Made by a program: the position numbers and the translations under genes. Below the pieces are notes generated by a model, which did no database searches, had not been told where the DNA came from, and saw only the letters and a list, made by a program, of their open reading frames with translations. 64,000 bases of DNA from Burkholderiales bacterium (lineage in GTDB: Bacteria > Pseudomonadota > Gammaproteobacteria > Burkholderiales > Burkholderiaceae_C), in contig JAUVWL010000006.1 in the NCBI GenBank assembly GCA_030604135.1, positions 144,690 through 208,689 of the forward strand, read 5' to 3'. Every line of letters begins with the position of its first letter. Within the stretch, counting starts at the first letter, position 1. This document shows, one piece after another, positions 1 through 9,046 of this stretch.

Positions 1-1590
1 GCCCTGCTCGACCGCGGCCTGTCGGCCGAGCGCCCGGTGCTGATCCTGAGCGAAAACGACCTGGAACACGCCCTGCTGGCCTTGGGCTGCATGGTCGTCG
101 GCATTCCCTGGTGCCCGACCTCTCCGCCCTATTCGCTGATCAGCCAGGACTTCGACAAACTCAAGCACGTCGTCAAGACCCTGACGCCCGGTCTGGTGTT
201 CGCCAGCGATGCCAACCGCTACGCACGTGCCATGCTGGCCACCCTCGGCGAGGACGTCGAGCTGGTGTGCACCGAAGGCACGGTGCCCGGCCGCGACACC
301 ACCTCGTTTGCCGCCCTGCTGGCCACCGATGCCACCGCCGCGGTCGACGCCGCCATGGCGGCCACCGGCCCGGACACCGTGGTCAAGTTCCTGTTCACCT
401 CGGGCTCGACCAAGATGCCCAAGGCGGTCATCAACACCCAGCGCATGTGGTGTGCCAACCAGCAGCAGATGACCCAGTCCATGCCCGTGCTCACCGAAGG
501 CGAACTGGTGCTGGTGGACTGGCTGCCCTGGAACCACACCTTCGGTGGCAACCACAACTTCGGCATGGTCATCTTCAATGGGGGCTCGCTGTTCATCGAT
601 GACGGCAAGCCGACTCCGGCCCTGATGGCCGAGACCCTTCGCAACCTGCGCGAGATCGCCCCCACCGTCTACTTCAATGTGCCCACCGGCTTCGAGGCGA
701 TCGCCAACGCCATGAAGACCGACGATCTGTTGCGCAAGACCCTGCTATCCAAAGTGCGCATGTTTTTCTATGCGGGAGCGGCACTGGCTCAGCCCATCTG
801 GGACAGCCTTTTCGAGAGCCAGGAGCGCGAGGTGGGTGAGCGCATCGTCATGGGCACCGGCCTGGGCATGACCGAGTCTGGTCCGTTCGGCATCTTCGTC
901 ACCAGTCCCAACGTGCGCGCCGGCGACCTGGGTCTGCCCACCCCCGGTCTGGAACTCAAGCTGGTGGACACAGAAGGCAAGACCGAGGTGCGCTACCGCG
1001 GACCCAACATCACCCCGGGTTACTGGCGCATGCCGGAAGAGACGGCCGAATCCTTCGACGAGGAAGGCTTTTTCAAGACCGGCGACGCCGTCAAGTGGAT
1101 CGATGAAACCGACATCCACCAGGGCCTCAGGTTCGACGGCCGCATCGCCGAGGACTTCAAGCTCGCCACCGGCACCTTCGTCAGCGTTGGCCCGCTGCGC
1201 GGAAAGATCATCGCGGCGGGCGCGCCCTACGTCCAGGATGTGGTGCTGACCGGTCTGAACATGAAGGAAGTCGGCGCCATGGTGTTCCCTACCCCCGCCG
1301 TACGGCAGCTCGCCGGCCTGCCCGCTGACGCCTCGATGCACGACGTGCTGGATGCGCCCCCGGTGCTGGCGCAGTTCCAGACGATCGTGGACGAACTGGC
1401 GCGCACCGCCACCGGCTCGGCCAACCGCATCGCCCGCCTGTGCCTGCTGGCCGACCCGCCCACCATCGACCGCGGCGAGATCACCGACAAGGGCTCCATC
1501 AACCAGCGTGCCGTGCTGTCGCACCGTGCCGACACGGTGGCCAAGTTGCATGCGGACGAGCTGCGCTACATCATCAAACCCACGGTCTGA
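1..1590 (+). CDS. fcs: Feruloyl-CoA synthetase-like AMP-forming CoA ligase (5' partial)
   Basis: This ANL-superfamily ligase activates an aromatic or phenylpropenoic acid with ATP and CoA. The frame is open from base 1, so the N-terminus lies outside the window; the first GTG at 37 is internal, because the 12 codons before it fit the family (ALLDRGLSAERP). The P-loop motif TSGSTKMPKAV lies near residue 134 of the visible part, followed by YAGAAL, GLGMTESGP and a C-terminal TGD. The visible 529 residues fit the long feruloyl-CoA synthase subfamily. Eleven bases separate it from the thiolase gene, so it heads the visible part of an aromatic side-chain degradation operon. Ferulate as substrate is an inference from the subfamily and from vanAB and pmd nearby; another hydroxycinnamate is possible. 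Confidence 0.8.
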   Translation, partial: ALLDRGLSAERPVLILSENDLEHALLALGCMVVGIPWCPTSPPYSLISQDFDKLKHVVKTLTPGLVFASDANRYARAMLATLGEDVELVCTEGTVPGRDTTSFAALLATDATAAVDAAMAATGPDTVVKFLFTSGSTKMPKAVINTQRMWCANQQQMTQSMPVLTEGELVLVDWLPWNHTFGGNHNFGMVIFNGGSLFIDDGKPTPALMAETLRNLREIAPTVYFNVPTGFEAIANAMKTDDLLRKTLLSKVRMFFYAGAALAQPIWDSLFESQEREVGERIVMGTGLGMTESGPFGIFVTSPNVRAGDLGLPTPGLELKLVDTEGKTEVRYRGPNITPGYWRMPEETAESFDEEGFFKTGDAVKWIDETDIHQGLRFDGRIAEDFKLATGTFVSVGPLRGKIIAAGAPYVQDVVLTGLNMKEVGAMVFPTPAVRQLAGLPADASMHDVLDAPPVLAQFQTIVDELARTATGSANRIARLCLLADPPTIDRGEITDKGSINQRAVLSHRADTVAKLHADELRYIIKPTV

Positions 1591-1601
1591 AAGCAATCAC
1601 C

Positions 1602-2849
1602 ATGGCCCACAAAGGCTTCTTCAATTCCTTCGATGACGTGGTCATCCTGGGCGGTGTGCGCACCCCCATGGTCGACTACTGCGGCCCCCTGGGGCACGTC
1701 TCGCCCACCGATCTGGGCATCAAGGTGGCGCGCGAAGCGCTGGCCCGCACGGGTACCCAGCCTGAGGAAATCGGCTCGGTGGTCACTGGCAACATGGCGC
1801 CCGGTGATTTCGACCAGTTCTTTCTGCCGCGTCACATCGGCCTGTACGCCGGTGTGCCGGTCGACGTGCCGGCGCTGATGGCGCAGCGCATCTGCGGCAC
1901 CGGCTTCGAGCTGTTCCGCCAGGCCGCCGAACACATCAGCGGTGGCCTGTGCGAAGCGGCGCTGGTGGTGGGCACCGAGAACATGACGCGCAACCCGATT
2001 GCAGCCTTCGACCACCGCACCGGCTTCAAGCTGGGGGCCCCGGTGGGCTTCAAGGACTACATGTGGGAAGCCCTGAAGGACCCGGCGGCCGGCATCAACA
2101 TGATCCAGACCGCCGAGAACCTGGCTAAGAAGTATGGCATCACACGCGAGTCGGTCGACGAGTTCGCCTCGGCCTCCTTTGCCAAGGCCGTGGCCGCGCA
2201 GGAAAGCGGCTTCCTGGCCGGTGAGATCGCGCCAGTGGTCACCGAGAAGTTCGAGATCGACGGCTACAAGCCCCGTGGTATCAGGCTGCAGGGCAAGGTC
2301 ACCGAACTGACCACCGACACCCACCCACGCATCTCCCCGGTGGAGGTGCTGGCCAAGCTCAGGTCCGTGTTCGAGGGCGGCGTGCAGACCGGTGGCAACA
2401 GCTCGGCCCTGGTCGATGCCGCAGCGGCCTGCGTGGTCACATCCGGCGCCTACGCCAAGGCACAGGGCAAGGCACCGCTGGCCCGCGTGGTGGCCGCGGC
2501 CGTGGTGGGGGTGCCGCCCGAAATCATGGGCATCGGGCCGGCGCCCGCCATCCGCCTGCTGCTGGAGCGCACCGGCCTCAAGCTCGACGACATCGGCCGC
2601 TTCGAGGTCAATGAAGCCCAGGGCGCACAGACCCTGTCGGTCGCCAAGGACCTGGGCATGGACATCGCCAAGCTCAACGTCAACGGCGGCGCCATCGCCC
2701 TGGGCCACCCGCTGGCCGCCACCGGCGTGCGCCTGACGCTCACGCTGGCGCGTGAACTGCAGCGCAGCGGCCTGAAGTACGGCATCTCCAGTGCCTGCGT
2801 GGGCGGTGGCCAGGGCATCGCCCTGCTGATCGAAAACATGAACGCCTGA
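1602..2849 (+). CDS. Acetyl-CoA acetyltransferase family thiolase
   Basis: This 415-residue thiolase probably performs the thiolytic cleavage of a 3-ketoacyl-CoA, releasing acetyl-CoA and a shortened aromatic acyl-CoA. Three active-site signatures are visible: the acylated cysteine in QRICGTGFE (Cys98), the histidine in ALGHPLAATG, and the second cysteine in SACVGGGQG near the C-terminus. The ATG at 1602 is chosen because MAHKGFFNSFDDVVILGG starts right at the thiolase fold; the frame is open further upstream, but that part overlaps the ligase gene. It is followed 11 bases later by the SDR gene. Beta-oxidative rather than biosynthetic use is inferred from the neighbours. Confidence 0.9.
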   Translation: MAHKGFFNSFDDVVILGGVRTPMVDYCGPLGHVSPTDLGIKVAREALARTGTQPEEIGSVVTGNMAPGDFDQFFLPRHIGLYAGVPVDVPALMAQRICGTGFELFRQAAEHISGGLCEAALVVGTENMTRNPIAAFDHRTGFKLGAPVGFKDYMWEALKDPAAGINMIQTAENLAKKYGITRESVDEFASASFAKAVAAQESGFLAGEIAPVVTEKFEIDGYKPRGIRLQGKVTELTTDTHPRISPVEVLAKLRSVFEGGVQTGGNSSALVDAAAACVVTSGAYAKAQGKAPLARVVAAAVVGVPPEIMGIGPAPAIRLLLERTGLKLDDIGRFEVNEAQGAQTLSVAKDLGMDIAKLNVNGGAIALGHPLAATGVRLTLTLARELQRSGLKYGISSACVGGGQGIALLIENMNA

Positions 2850-2860
2850 AAGGACAACCC

Positions 2861-3625
2861 ATGAACATCCAAGGACATGCCGCCCTCGTCACCGGCGGCG
2901 GATCGGGCCTCGGCGAGGCCACCGCACGCGAACTGGCCCGCCTGGGCGCCAAGGTCGCGGTGCTGGACCTGAACATCGAGAACGCGCAGCGCGTGGCGGC
3001 CGACATTGGCGGTGTGGCGGTGCAGTGCAACGTGACCGACGAAGCCAGCATGCAGGCCGCCATCGAGCAGGCCGCTGCAGCCCACGGTCCGGCCCGCATC
3101 CTGATGCAAATCGCCGGCATCGGCAGCGCCAAGCGCGTGGTCGGCAAGGACGGCAACGCCGCCCCGCTGGCCGACTTTGCGCGCGTGATCAACGTCAACC
3201 TGATCGGCACCTACAACGCGGCCCGCCTGTTCGCCGCCGCCTGCGCCAAACTGGACCCGATGGAAGACGGCGAGCGCGGTGTGATGGTGTTCACCGCCAG
3301 CGTGGCTGCGTTCGACGGCCAGGTGGGCCAGCAGGCCTACAGCGCCTCCAAGGCCGGCGTGGTCGGCATGACGCTGCCCATGGCTCGCGACCTGGCCCAG
3401 CACGGCATCCGCGTCTGCACCATCGCTCCCGGCCTGTTTGCCACGCCCCTGCTCAAGGAGCTGCCCGAGCCGGTGCAGGAATCGCTGGCCAAAAGCATTC
3501 CCTTCCCGCAGCGCCTGGGCAAGCCCGAAGAGTTCGCACAGCTGGCAGCGCACATCGTCAGCAACGGCCACCTCAACGGTGAGGTGATCCGCCTGGATGG
3601 CGCACTGAGGATGGCCCCCCGATGA
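2861..3625 (+). CDS. SDR-family 3-hydroxyacyl-CoA dehydrogenase
   Basis: This 254-residue short-chain dehydrogenase resembles the HSD10 type that oxidises 3-hydroxyacyl-CoA with NAD. The nucleotide-binding glycine motif TGGGSGLGEA spans residues 11-20, an acidic residue (Asp36) ends the second strand as in NAD-preferring enzymes, and the catalytic triad is Ser147, Tyr160 and Lys164 (YSASK). The long insert around residues 90-105 is typical of HSD10-like members. Its stop overlaps the thioesterase start by four bases, so the two are translationally coupled. It would supply the ketone substrate of the preceding thiolase. Confidence 0.88.
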   Translation: MNIQGHAALVTGGGSGLGEATARELARLGAKVAVLDLNIENAQRVAADIGGVAVQCNVTDEASMQAAIEQAAAAHGPARILMQIAGIGSAKRVVGKDGNAAPLADFARVINVNLIGTYNAARLFAAACAKLDPMEDGERGVMVFTASVAAFDGQVGQQAYSASKAGVVGMTLPMARDLAQHGIRVCTIAPGLFATPLLKELPEPVQESLAKSIPFPQRLGKPEEFAQLAAHIVSNGHLNGEVIRLDGALRMAPR

Positions 3626-4041
3626 CCAAGACCGTTGTCTATGAAGTGGAGGTGATGTTCGGCGATTGCGACCCGGCCGGCATCGTCTTTTTCCCCAACT
3701 TCAGCAAGTGGATGGATGCCTCGTCGCTGAACTTCTTCGTTCAATGCGGCGTTCCGCCCTGGCGCGAGCTGGTCAAGACCACCGGCATCATCGGCACACC
3801 TCTGCTGGAAATCAACACCAGGTTCATGAAGCCCGCCACCTACGGTGAGCGGCTGCAGGTGCATACCAGCGTCATCGAATGGCGCGAGAAGGTGTTCATC
3901 CACAAGCACGTGGTCAAGCGCGGCGACACCGTGTTGTGCGAAGGCACCGAAACCCGCGCCTTCTGCATGCGCCTGCCCGAAGAGCCGGACCGCATCAAGG
4001 CGATCCCGGTGCCAGAGGACATCAAGGCCAAGTGCAGCTGA
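3622..4041 (+). CDS. 4-hydroxybenzoyl-CoA-type thioesterase (hot-dog fold)
   Basis: This is a 139-residue single hot-dog thioesterase. The signature GDCDPAGIVFFPNFSKWMD places the catalytic aspartate at Asp17, the position of the catalytic Asp in Pseudomonas 4-hydroxybenzoyl-CoA thioesterase. It probably releases the free aromatic acid (for example vanillate) from its CoA ester at the end of side-chain shortening. It overlaps the SDR gene by four bases (ATGA) and is followed 33 bases later by the flavin reductase gene. The family is clear; the acyl group is inferred from context. Confidence 0.87.
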   Translation: MTKTVVYEVEVMFGDCDPAGIVFFPNFSKWMDASSLNFFVQCGVPPWRELVKTTGIIGTPLLEINTRFMKPATYGERLQVHTSVIEWREKVFIHKHVVKRGDTVLCEGTETRAFCMRLPEEPDRIKAIPVPEDIKAKCS

Positions 4042-4074
4042 CGCACACGATTCAACGCTGAACGGAGACAGTCC

Positions 4075-4755
4075 ATGTACTACGAACCCGGCAAGACACC
4101 CCACGGCCTGCCGCACGACCCGTTCAAGTCGTGTGTGGTGCCCCGCCCGATTGGCTGGATCTCCACCGTCGACGCGCAGGGCCGCGACAACCTGGCGCCC
4201 TACAGCCAGTTCCAGAACGTGACCTTCGATCCGCCGATCGTCATGTTCAGCGCCAACCAGACCACCCAGGGTGACCGCAAGGATTCGGTGCGCAACGCCG
4301 AGCAGATGGGCCAGTTCGTCTGGAACATGGCCACCTGGGACCTGCGCGAAGCGGTCAACATCAGCGCCGAGGAGCTGCCGCTGGGCGTCGACGAGTTCGA
4401 GCGCGCCGGCCTGGAAAAACTCGACAGCCGGCTGGTGAAGCCCAAGCGCGTGAAGGGCTCGCCCATCCAGTTCGAGTGTGAATACCTCAACACCCTGCGC
4501 TTCCCGGGCACGCCGCCCATGGGCACGGTGGACGTGGTGTTCGGCCGGGTGGTCGGCATCCACATCGATGACCAGTACATCGACGCCAACGGCCTGGTCG
4601 ACGTGCTCAAGATCCGGCCCATCGCCCGCATGGGCTACTTCGACTACACCACCGTGGACAGCAAGTTCCAGATGGTCATTCCCGGCAACAGCCAGGCGCT
4701 GCTGGCCGGCCTGGAGGGTTCACCCGACAAGGCCGCCGAGGCCAAGCAGCGCTGA
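4075..4755 (+). CDS. Flavin reductase-like domain protein
   Basis: This 226-residue protein has the FMN-binding split-barrel (flavin reductase-like) fold. The N-terminal stretch with SCVVPRPIGWISTVD (about residues 20-35) and NLAPYSQFQNV matches the flavin-binding signature of the family. Such proteins reduce FMN for a monooxygenase or act on small substrates; no partner oxygenase is encoded beside it. A clear Shine-Dalgarno (CGGAGAC) precedes the ATG. Position inside the aromatic CoA operon suggests a redox role in the same pathway, but the reaction is not known from the sequence. Confidence 0.8.
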   Translation: MYYEPGKTPHGLPHDPFKSCVVPRPIGWISTVDAQGRDNLAPYSQFQNVTFDPPIVMFSANQTTQGDRKDSVRNAEQMGQFVWNMATWDLREAVNISAEELPLGVDEFERAGLEKLDSRLVKPKRVKGSPIQFECEYLNTLRFPGTPPMGTVDVVFGRVVGIHIDDQYIDANGLVDVLKIRPIARMGYFDYTTVDSKFQMVIPGNSQALLAGLEGSPDKAAEAKQR

Positions 4756-4783
4756 CCTCCCTTCCGATATCAGACGCCCCACC

Positions 4784-6511
4784 GTGAACCACTTCCAGCC
4801 CCGCACCAACGACATGTTCTTCATCCTGCAGCAGGTGCTGCAGGCACCGCAACAACTGCAGGCCTTGCCCTCCCACGCCGAGGCCGATGCCGACCTGATG
4901 CAGCAGGTGCTGGAAGAGTCGGGCAAGTTCGTGGCCGAAGTGGTGGCACCGCTGAACCGCGACGGTGACGAAATCGGCGCGCAGTTCAGGGACGGCGCTG
5001 TCACCATGCCGCCGGGCTTTCGCGACGCCTATCAGGCCTTCTGGCAGGCGGGCTGGCCATCGCTGGCCTGTGCCATGGAAGACGGCGGTCAGGGTCTGCC
5101 CGCCGTGCTCGAGGCCACGCTGTACGAAATGCTCAGCGCCGCCAACCACGGCTGGACCATGGCGCCCGGCCTGCTGCACGGCGCCTACGAGTGCATCAAG
5201 CACCACGCGTCCGACGAGCTGAAGGCCTCCTACCTGGAGAAAATCGCCACCGGCGAATGGCTGGCCACCATGTGCCTGACCGAGCCGCACGCGGGCTCCG
5301 ACCTGGGTATGTGCCGCACCAAGGCCGTGCCGATGGCCGACGGCCGCTTTGCGTTGTCGGGCACCAAGATCTTCATCTCCGGCGGCGAACACGACCTGAC
5401 CGACAACATCGTGCACCTGGTGCTGGCCCGCCTGCCTGACGCGCCCCCCGGCCCCAAGGGCCTGTCGCTGTTCCTGGTGCCCAAGTTCTACGAGGATGGT
5501 TCCAGAAGTGCCGTGGTCTGCGAGCGTATCGAGGAAAAAATGGGACTGCACGGCAGCCCCACCTGTGTCATGCGCTTCGACGAGGCCGTCGCCTCGATCG
5601 TCGGCGAACCCGGCAAGGGCCTGAACGCCATGTTCGTCATGATGAACGCCGCCCGCCTGCATGTGGGCCTGCAGGGCATCGGTCTGCTCGAAGCGGCCTG
5701 GCAAAAGGCCGACGCCTACGCCAAAGAACGCCGTCAGATGCGCGCACCCGGCAGCCATGCGAAAGCAGGTGAAGCCGACTTCATCGAATTGCACCCGGCC
5801 ATGCGCCGGATTCTCGACACCCAGCGTGCCTGGATCGACGGTGGCCGCGTCGTGGCCTACCGCACCGCACTTGAGCTGGACATTCTCAAGCACCACCCTG
5901 AGCCGCAGCGCCGTGAAGCCGCCAGCCGCTGGTGCGCACTGGTGACGCCCGTGCTCAAGGCCGCCTGGACCGACCAGGCCTTTCATGGCGCCAGTGCCTG
6001 CCTGCAGGTCTTCGGCGGTCACGGCTATGTGCGCGAATGGGGCATCGAGCAGGTCGTGCGCGACTCGCGCGTGGCCATGATCTACGAAGGCACCAACGAG
6101 ATCCAGGCCATCGACCTGTTGCTGCGCAAGACCCTGCCCGACGCCGGGGCGGGCCTGCTGGCCCTGCTCGATGACCTGGCCATCGACCTCGGCACCAGCG
6201 ACGACGCCACCCGGCTTCGGACCGCCCTGGCACGGTTCCGCACCCTGGTCACCGGCCAGCTGTTGCCCAGGGCATCGGCACCCGACGCTCCCCCCGATCT
6301 CGCCCACTGGATCGCCGAGGACTTCCTGCGGGTTGTCACGCTGCTGCTCATGGCCTGGTCCTGGTCGCGGGTGGCCAACGCCGACGGCACCGATGACCCT
6401 CGGTGGCAGCGGCCCCAGTCCGCGTTCTGGCGCTGGATCTGGCCCGAGCTGGAACTGCGCATGGGCATCATGGCTGAAGCCCTCGCCCGGCCCGCTGCTG
6501 CGGCGCAGTGA
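4784..6511 (+). CDS. Acyl-CoA dehydrogenase (long, with C-terminal extension)
   Basis: This is a flavin-dependent acyl-CoA dehydrogenase of about 575 residues, longer than the usual 380, with the extra C-terminal domain of the Acyl-CoA_dh_C group (DcaA-like). Visible motifs are CLTEPHAGSDLG and GTKIFISGGEHD (FAD and substrate-binding segments) and VFGGHGYVREWGIEQ with YEGTNEIQAID near the C-terminus. The GTG at 4784 is preferred because VNHFQPRTNDMFFIL matches the usual start of this subfamily; ATG at 4814 is the alternative. It would introduce the alpha-beta double bond. It lies 28 bases after the flavin reductase gene and is last among the enzymes of the operon. Confidence 0.87.
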   Translation: MNHFQPRTNDMFFILQQVLQAPQQLQALPSHAEADADLMQQVLEESGKFVAEVVAPLNRDGDEIGAQFRDGAVTMPPGFRDAYQAFWQAGWPSLACAMEDGGQGLPAVLEATLYEMLSAANHGWTMAPGLLHGAYECIKHHASDELKASYLEKIATGEWLATMCLTEPHAGSDLGMCRTKAVPMADGRFALSGTKIFISGGEHDLTDNIVHLVLARLPDAPPGPKGLSLFLVPKFYEDGSRSAVVCERIEEKMGLHGSPTCVMRFDEAVASIVGEPGKGLNAMFVMMNAARLHVGLQGIGLLEAAWQKADAYAKERRQMRAPGSHAKAGEADFIELHPAMRRILDTQRAWIDGGRVVAYRTALELDILKHHPEPQRREAASRWCALVTPVLKAAWTDQAFHGASACLQVFGGHGYVREWGIEQVVRDSRVAMIYEGTNEIQAIDLLLRKTLPDAGAGLLALLDDLAIDLGTSDDATRLRTALARFRTLVTGQLLPRASAPDAPPDLAHWIAEDFLRVVTLLLMAWSWSRVANADGTDDPRWQRPQSAFWRWIWPELELRMGIMAEALARPAAAAQ

Positions 6512-6620
6512 TATCCTGTCCGGCATGCCGTCCACTGCCACATCCCGCCTGAGCCCATCCAGTCGCTCGACGCGTTCCCGCGCCGACACGGTGAGATCCA
6601 ACGACCAGGCCAGGGCCTCG

Positions 6621-7070
6621 ATGGAAGCCTCCGAGGTACCCGAGCAAGTGGACACGTCCTTCCTTGAGACCCTGCTGGGCTACAACGCCCGCCGCACCGC
6701 GCTGGCGGTGATCTCGGTCTTTCTGCAACGCATGGCACCCTACGGCCTGCGGCCGGTCGACTTTTCGGTGGTCAGCGTCATCGCCCACAACCCAGGCGTG
6801 ACCTCGCGTCAGATTTGCGCCGCGCTGGACATCCTGCCGCCGAATCTGGTGGGCATGATCAAGTCACTGGAAAAGCGCGGCCTGATCGAACGCCGACCCC
6901 ACCCCACCGACCGGCGCGCCCAGGGTCTGCATCTCACCCCGGAGGGCCAAGTCCTGCAAGCCGAAGCCGAAGCCACGGCATCACAGCTCGAAACCGACGT
7001 GGCGCGGCGACTGACCCCGTCGGAACTGCAGACCCTCATCCGCCTGCTGCGCAAGGTCTACCTGCCCTGA
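6621..7070 (+). CDS. MarR-family transcriptional regulator
   Basis: This is a winged-helix repressor of 149 residues. The recognition region reads SRQICAALDILPPNLVGMIKSLEKRGLI, followed by the wing RRPHPTDRRAQGLHLT, the hallmark DxR pattern of MarR proteins. It closes the operon for the CoA-dependent pathway, so control of that operon by a CoA thioester, as known for FerR/CouR-type MarR proteins, is a reasonable inference. The ATG at 6621 gives a normal MarR length; an in-frame ATG at 6525 would add 32 Ser/Arg-rich residues with no family match. No strong ribosome site precedes either start. Confidence 0.85.
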   Translation: MEASEVPEQVDTSFLETLLGYNARRTALAVISVFLQRMAPYGLRPVDFSVVSVIAHNPGVTSRQICAALDILPPNLVGMIKSLEKRGLIERRPHPTDRRAQGLHLTPEGQVLQAEAEATASQLETDVARRLTPSELQTLIRLLRKVYLP

Positions 7071-7261
7071 TCCCTCGCGAACCCGGGCGAGGGTCGGTTG
7101 TCAATCGGTGTCGATACCCATGCACCCATGGGTGTGCGCTGAAATCCACACCCTCCACCCTCTTCGCCAATTGCTGCGGTGCACACACTGAATGGCACTG
7201 TATTCCTGTGCGCTCCTGTCCTATAGTGGTGACAAAAGGCGAATGCCGACAGGAGACAAAC

Positions 7262-7636
7262 ATGAGTGTCAAACCCCATGGCGCCGTGGCCATGAGCGCA
7301 CTGTTCCACTTGCTGGAGTCTCGCTTTGCGATGCGGGTTCTGTGGGCACTGAGCGATGGGCACCCGCAGACCTTTCGGCTGTTGCAGGACAGCGTGGGCG
7401 GCGCAACACCCAACACCCTGAACACGCGCCTGAAAGAACTGCGGGCAGCGCGACTGGTCGAACACGGTGGCGACGGCTACCGCCTCACCGCCCTGGGACA
7501 CGAGTTCGCTCGCCGCATGCACGACTGGCAACCGACGGCCCAACGGTGGCACCAGCAGACACAACGCGCCAACGCGGCCCGCGTGAATGGCACTGAGCCT
7601 GGTGCGAACGCCGTGTCCACCGGACCCGCCGCCTGA
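7262..7636 (+). CDS. HxlR-like winged-helix transcriptional regulator
   Basis: This is a 124-residue DNA-binding protein. The segment FAMRVLWALSDGHPQTFRLLQ followed by NTLNTRLKELRAARLVEH and the wing GGDGYRLTALG matches the HxlR-type winged helix, including the LxELxxxGLV-like recognition stretch. No HxlR cysteine sensor is obvious near the N-terminus. A Shine-Dalgarno (ACAGGAGACA) precedes the ATG. It is convergent with the histidine kinase gene and preceded by a 191-bp spacer, so it is a single-gene unit. Its target is unknown. Confidence 0.72.
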   Translation: MSVKPHGAVAMSALFHLLESRFAMRVLWALSDGHPQTFRLLQDSVGGATPNTLNTRLKELRAARLVEHGGDGYRLTALGHEFARRMHDWQPTAQRWHQQTQRANAARVNGTEPGANAVSTGPAA

Positions 7637-7651
7637 ATGCCTCTCAGCCTC

Positions 7652-9046
7652 TCAGCGCTGCTGGCGAACCGGCTCGCCAGCCGGCAGATCAACCTGCACC
7701 AGCAAACCCGGCTGGGCGTTGCGCAGCACCAGCCGCCCCCCGTGTGCCTGGGCCACCAGGCGACACAGGTACAGCCCCAGCCCCACTCCGCCAGCGGCAC
7801 GGGTGCGGGCAGTGTCTGGTCGGTAGAAGGCCTGGGCCAACTGCGCCAGTTGTGCCTCGGGCACACCCGGGCCGTGGTCACGCACCTCGATGCGCACGCC
7901 TTGTGCCGTTCGGCTGAGGTGCAGCTCGGGCGGCTGCGCCGCCTCGCCGCCATGGCGCAAGGCGTTGTCGAGCAGGTTGCGCAGCAGCAGGCGCAAGCGG
8001 GTGCGGTCTGCGCTGATGGGTGACAGGGCACTGCCTGCTTGAACAAGCACTTCAGCGGCCCGGGGATGCCGGGGAACCAGTTCCTGCACCACCTCGCTCG
8101 CCAGCGCCTGCAGATCCACCGGCTCGCGGCTGAGCACCGCGTGCGCACCCGACAGCCGCTCGGATTCCAGCAGGTCACTCACCAGGTTGGCCATCTCCTG
8201 CAGGTTGCCCAGCAGGGCCTGGCGCTGGGCAGCGGCTTCGCCCTCCTCGGGCAGCAGCTCGGCGTGCAGGCGGGCCCGGGTGATGGGGCTGCGCAGTTCG
8301 TGGCTGATGGCCAGCAGCAGGGCCCGCTTGGCCTCCAGCATCTGGTGGATGTCGTGCCCCATGGTGTTGACCGTGACGGCCAGCTGACCCAGTTCGTCGG
8401 GGCGGCTGGGGTGTCGCACCGGAATCGGCTGGCCGAAGTCGCCGGCACCGAAGCGCCGGGCCCCGGCACGGATGTCGTCCAGCGGACGCAGCAGGCGTCG
8501 AACATAGAGGTAGGCCCCGAGGGTGATCAGCAACAATGTCACCAGGACCACGCCGAAGTGGCGCTGACGGCGCTCGAATGCGGCTTCGTTCAGACCGAAA
8601 CGGATCACATGGCCGTCGGCGGTGCGCCGCAGCAACATGCGCTCCCAGTCCTTGTCGCCGCCCCAGCGCTCCTGATCCCAGCCGCGATCGCGTGCCCTTG
8701 CGTGTGCGCGCCAGTCGGGCTCCGGATGGGAACGCCACTGCACGACCGGTCCCTCGATGCGCACCGTCAGGGGCAAGCGTTGCGTGAGCGCCTGCGCGCG
8801 CTCGACGCTGGGCGGTCCTTCGTCCTGCCCGGCCACATCGGCCGCCAGGCGGTCGATGTAGTCCATGAGCACAGGGCGTGCCGCCTCGCGCCAGCCCAGG
8901 GTGAAGGCCCGCTGCGCACCAACGATGAACACACCGGCCAGCGCCAACGCCAGCAGCAGGAAGACCAGCACCATGCGCCGCTTGATCGAGCGCCCGGGCA
9001 GCAGGCGCGCCAGCAGACCGACCGCAGTGGTCTTGCCGCCCGTCAT
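7652..9046 (-). CDS. Two-component sensor histidine kinase (HAMP, HisKA, HATPase)
   Basis: This 464-residue membrane kinase has a transmembrane helix at about 25-45, a periplasmic sensor loop of about 120 residues, a second helix at about 164-183, a HAMP linker, and a dimerisation/phosphoacceptor helix with His249 in AISHELRSPITRARL. The ATP-binding domain shows the N box NLLDNALRHGG and the G box DHGPGVPE. The arrangement resembles CpxA/RstB-type kinases. Its ATG overlaps the response-regulator stop (ATGA), so the pair is translationally coupled. A CpxP/Spy-like gene lies upstream in the same direction, which points to envelope stress, but the signal is not determined. Confidence 0.92.
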   Translation of the reverse strand: MTGGKTTAVGLLARLLPGRSIKRRMVLVFLLLALALAGVFIVGAQRAFTLGWREAARPVLMDYIDRLAADVAGQDEGPPSVERAQALTQRLPLTVRIEGPVVQWRSHPEPDWRAHARARDRGWDQERWGGDKDWERMLLRRTADGHVIRFGLNEAAFERRQRHFGVVLVTLLLITLGAYLYVRRLLRPLDDIRAGARRFGAGDFGQPIPVRHPSRPDELGQLAVTVNTMGHDIHQMLEAKRALLLAISHELRSPITRARLHAELLPEEGEAAAQRQALLGNLQEMANLVSDLLESERLSGAHAVLSREPVDLQALASEVVQELVPRHPRAAEVLVQAGSALSPISADRTRLRLLLRNLLDNALRHGGEAAQPPELHLSRTAQGVRIEVRDHGPGVPEAQLAQLAQAFYRPDTARTRAAGGVGLGLYLCRLVAQAHGGRLVLRNAQPGLLVQVDLPAGEPVRQQR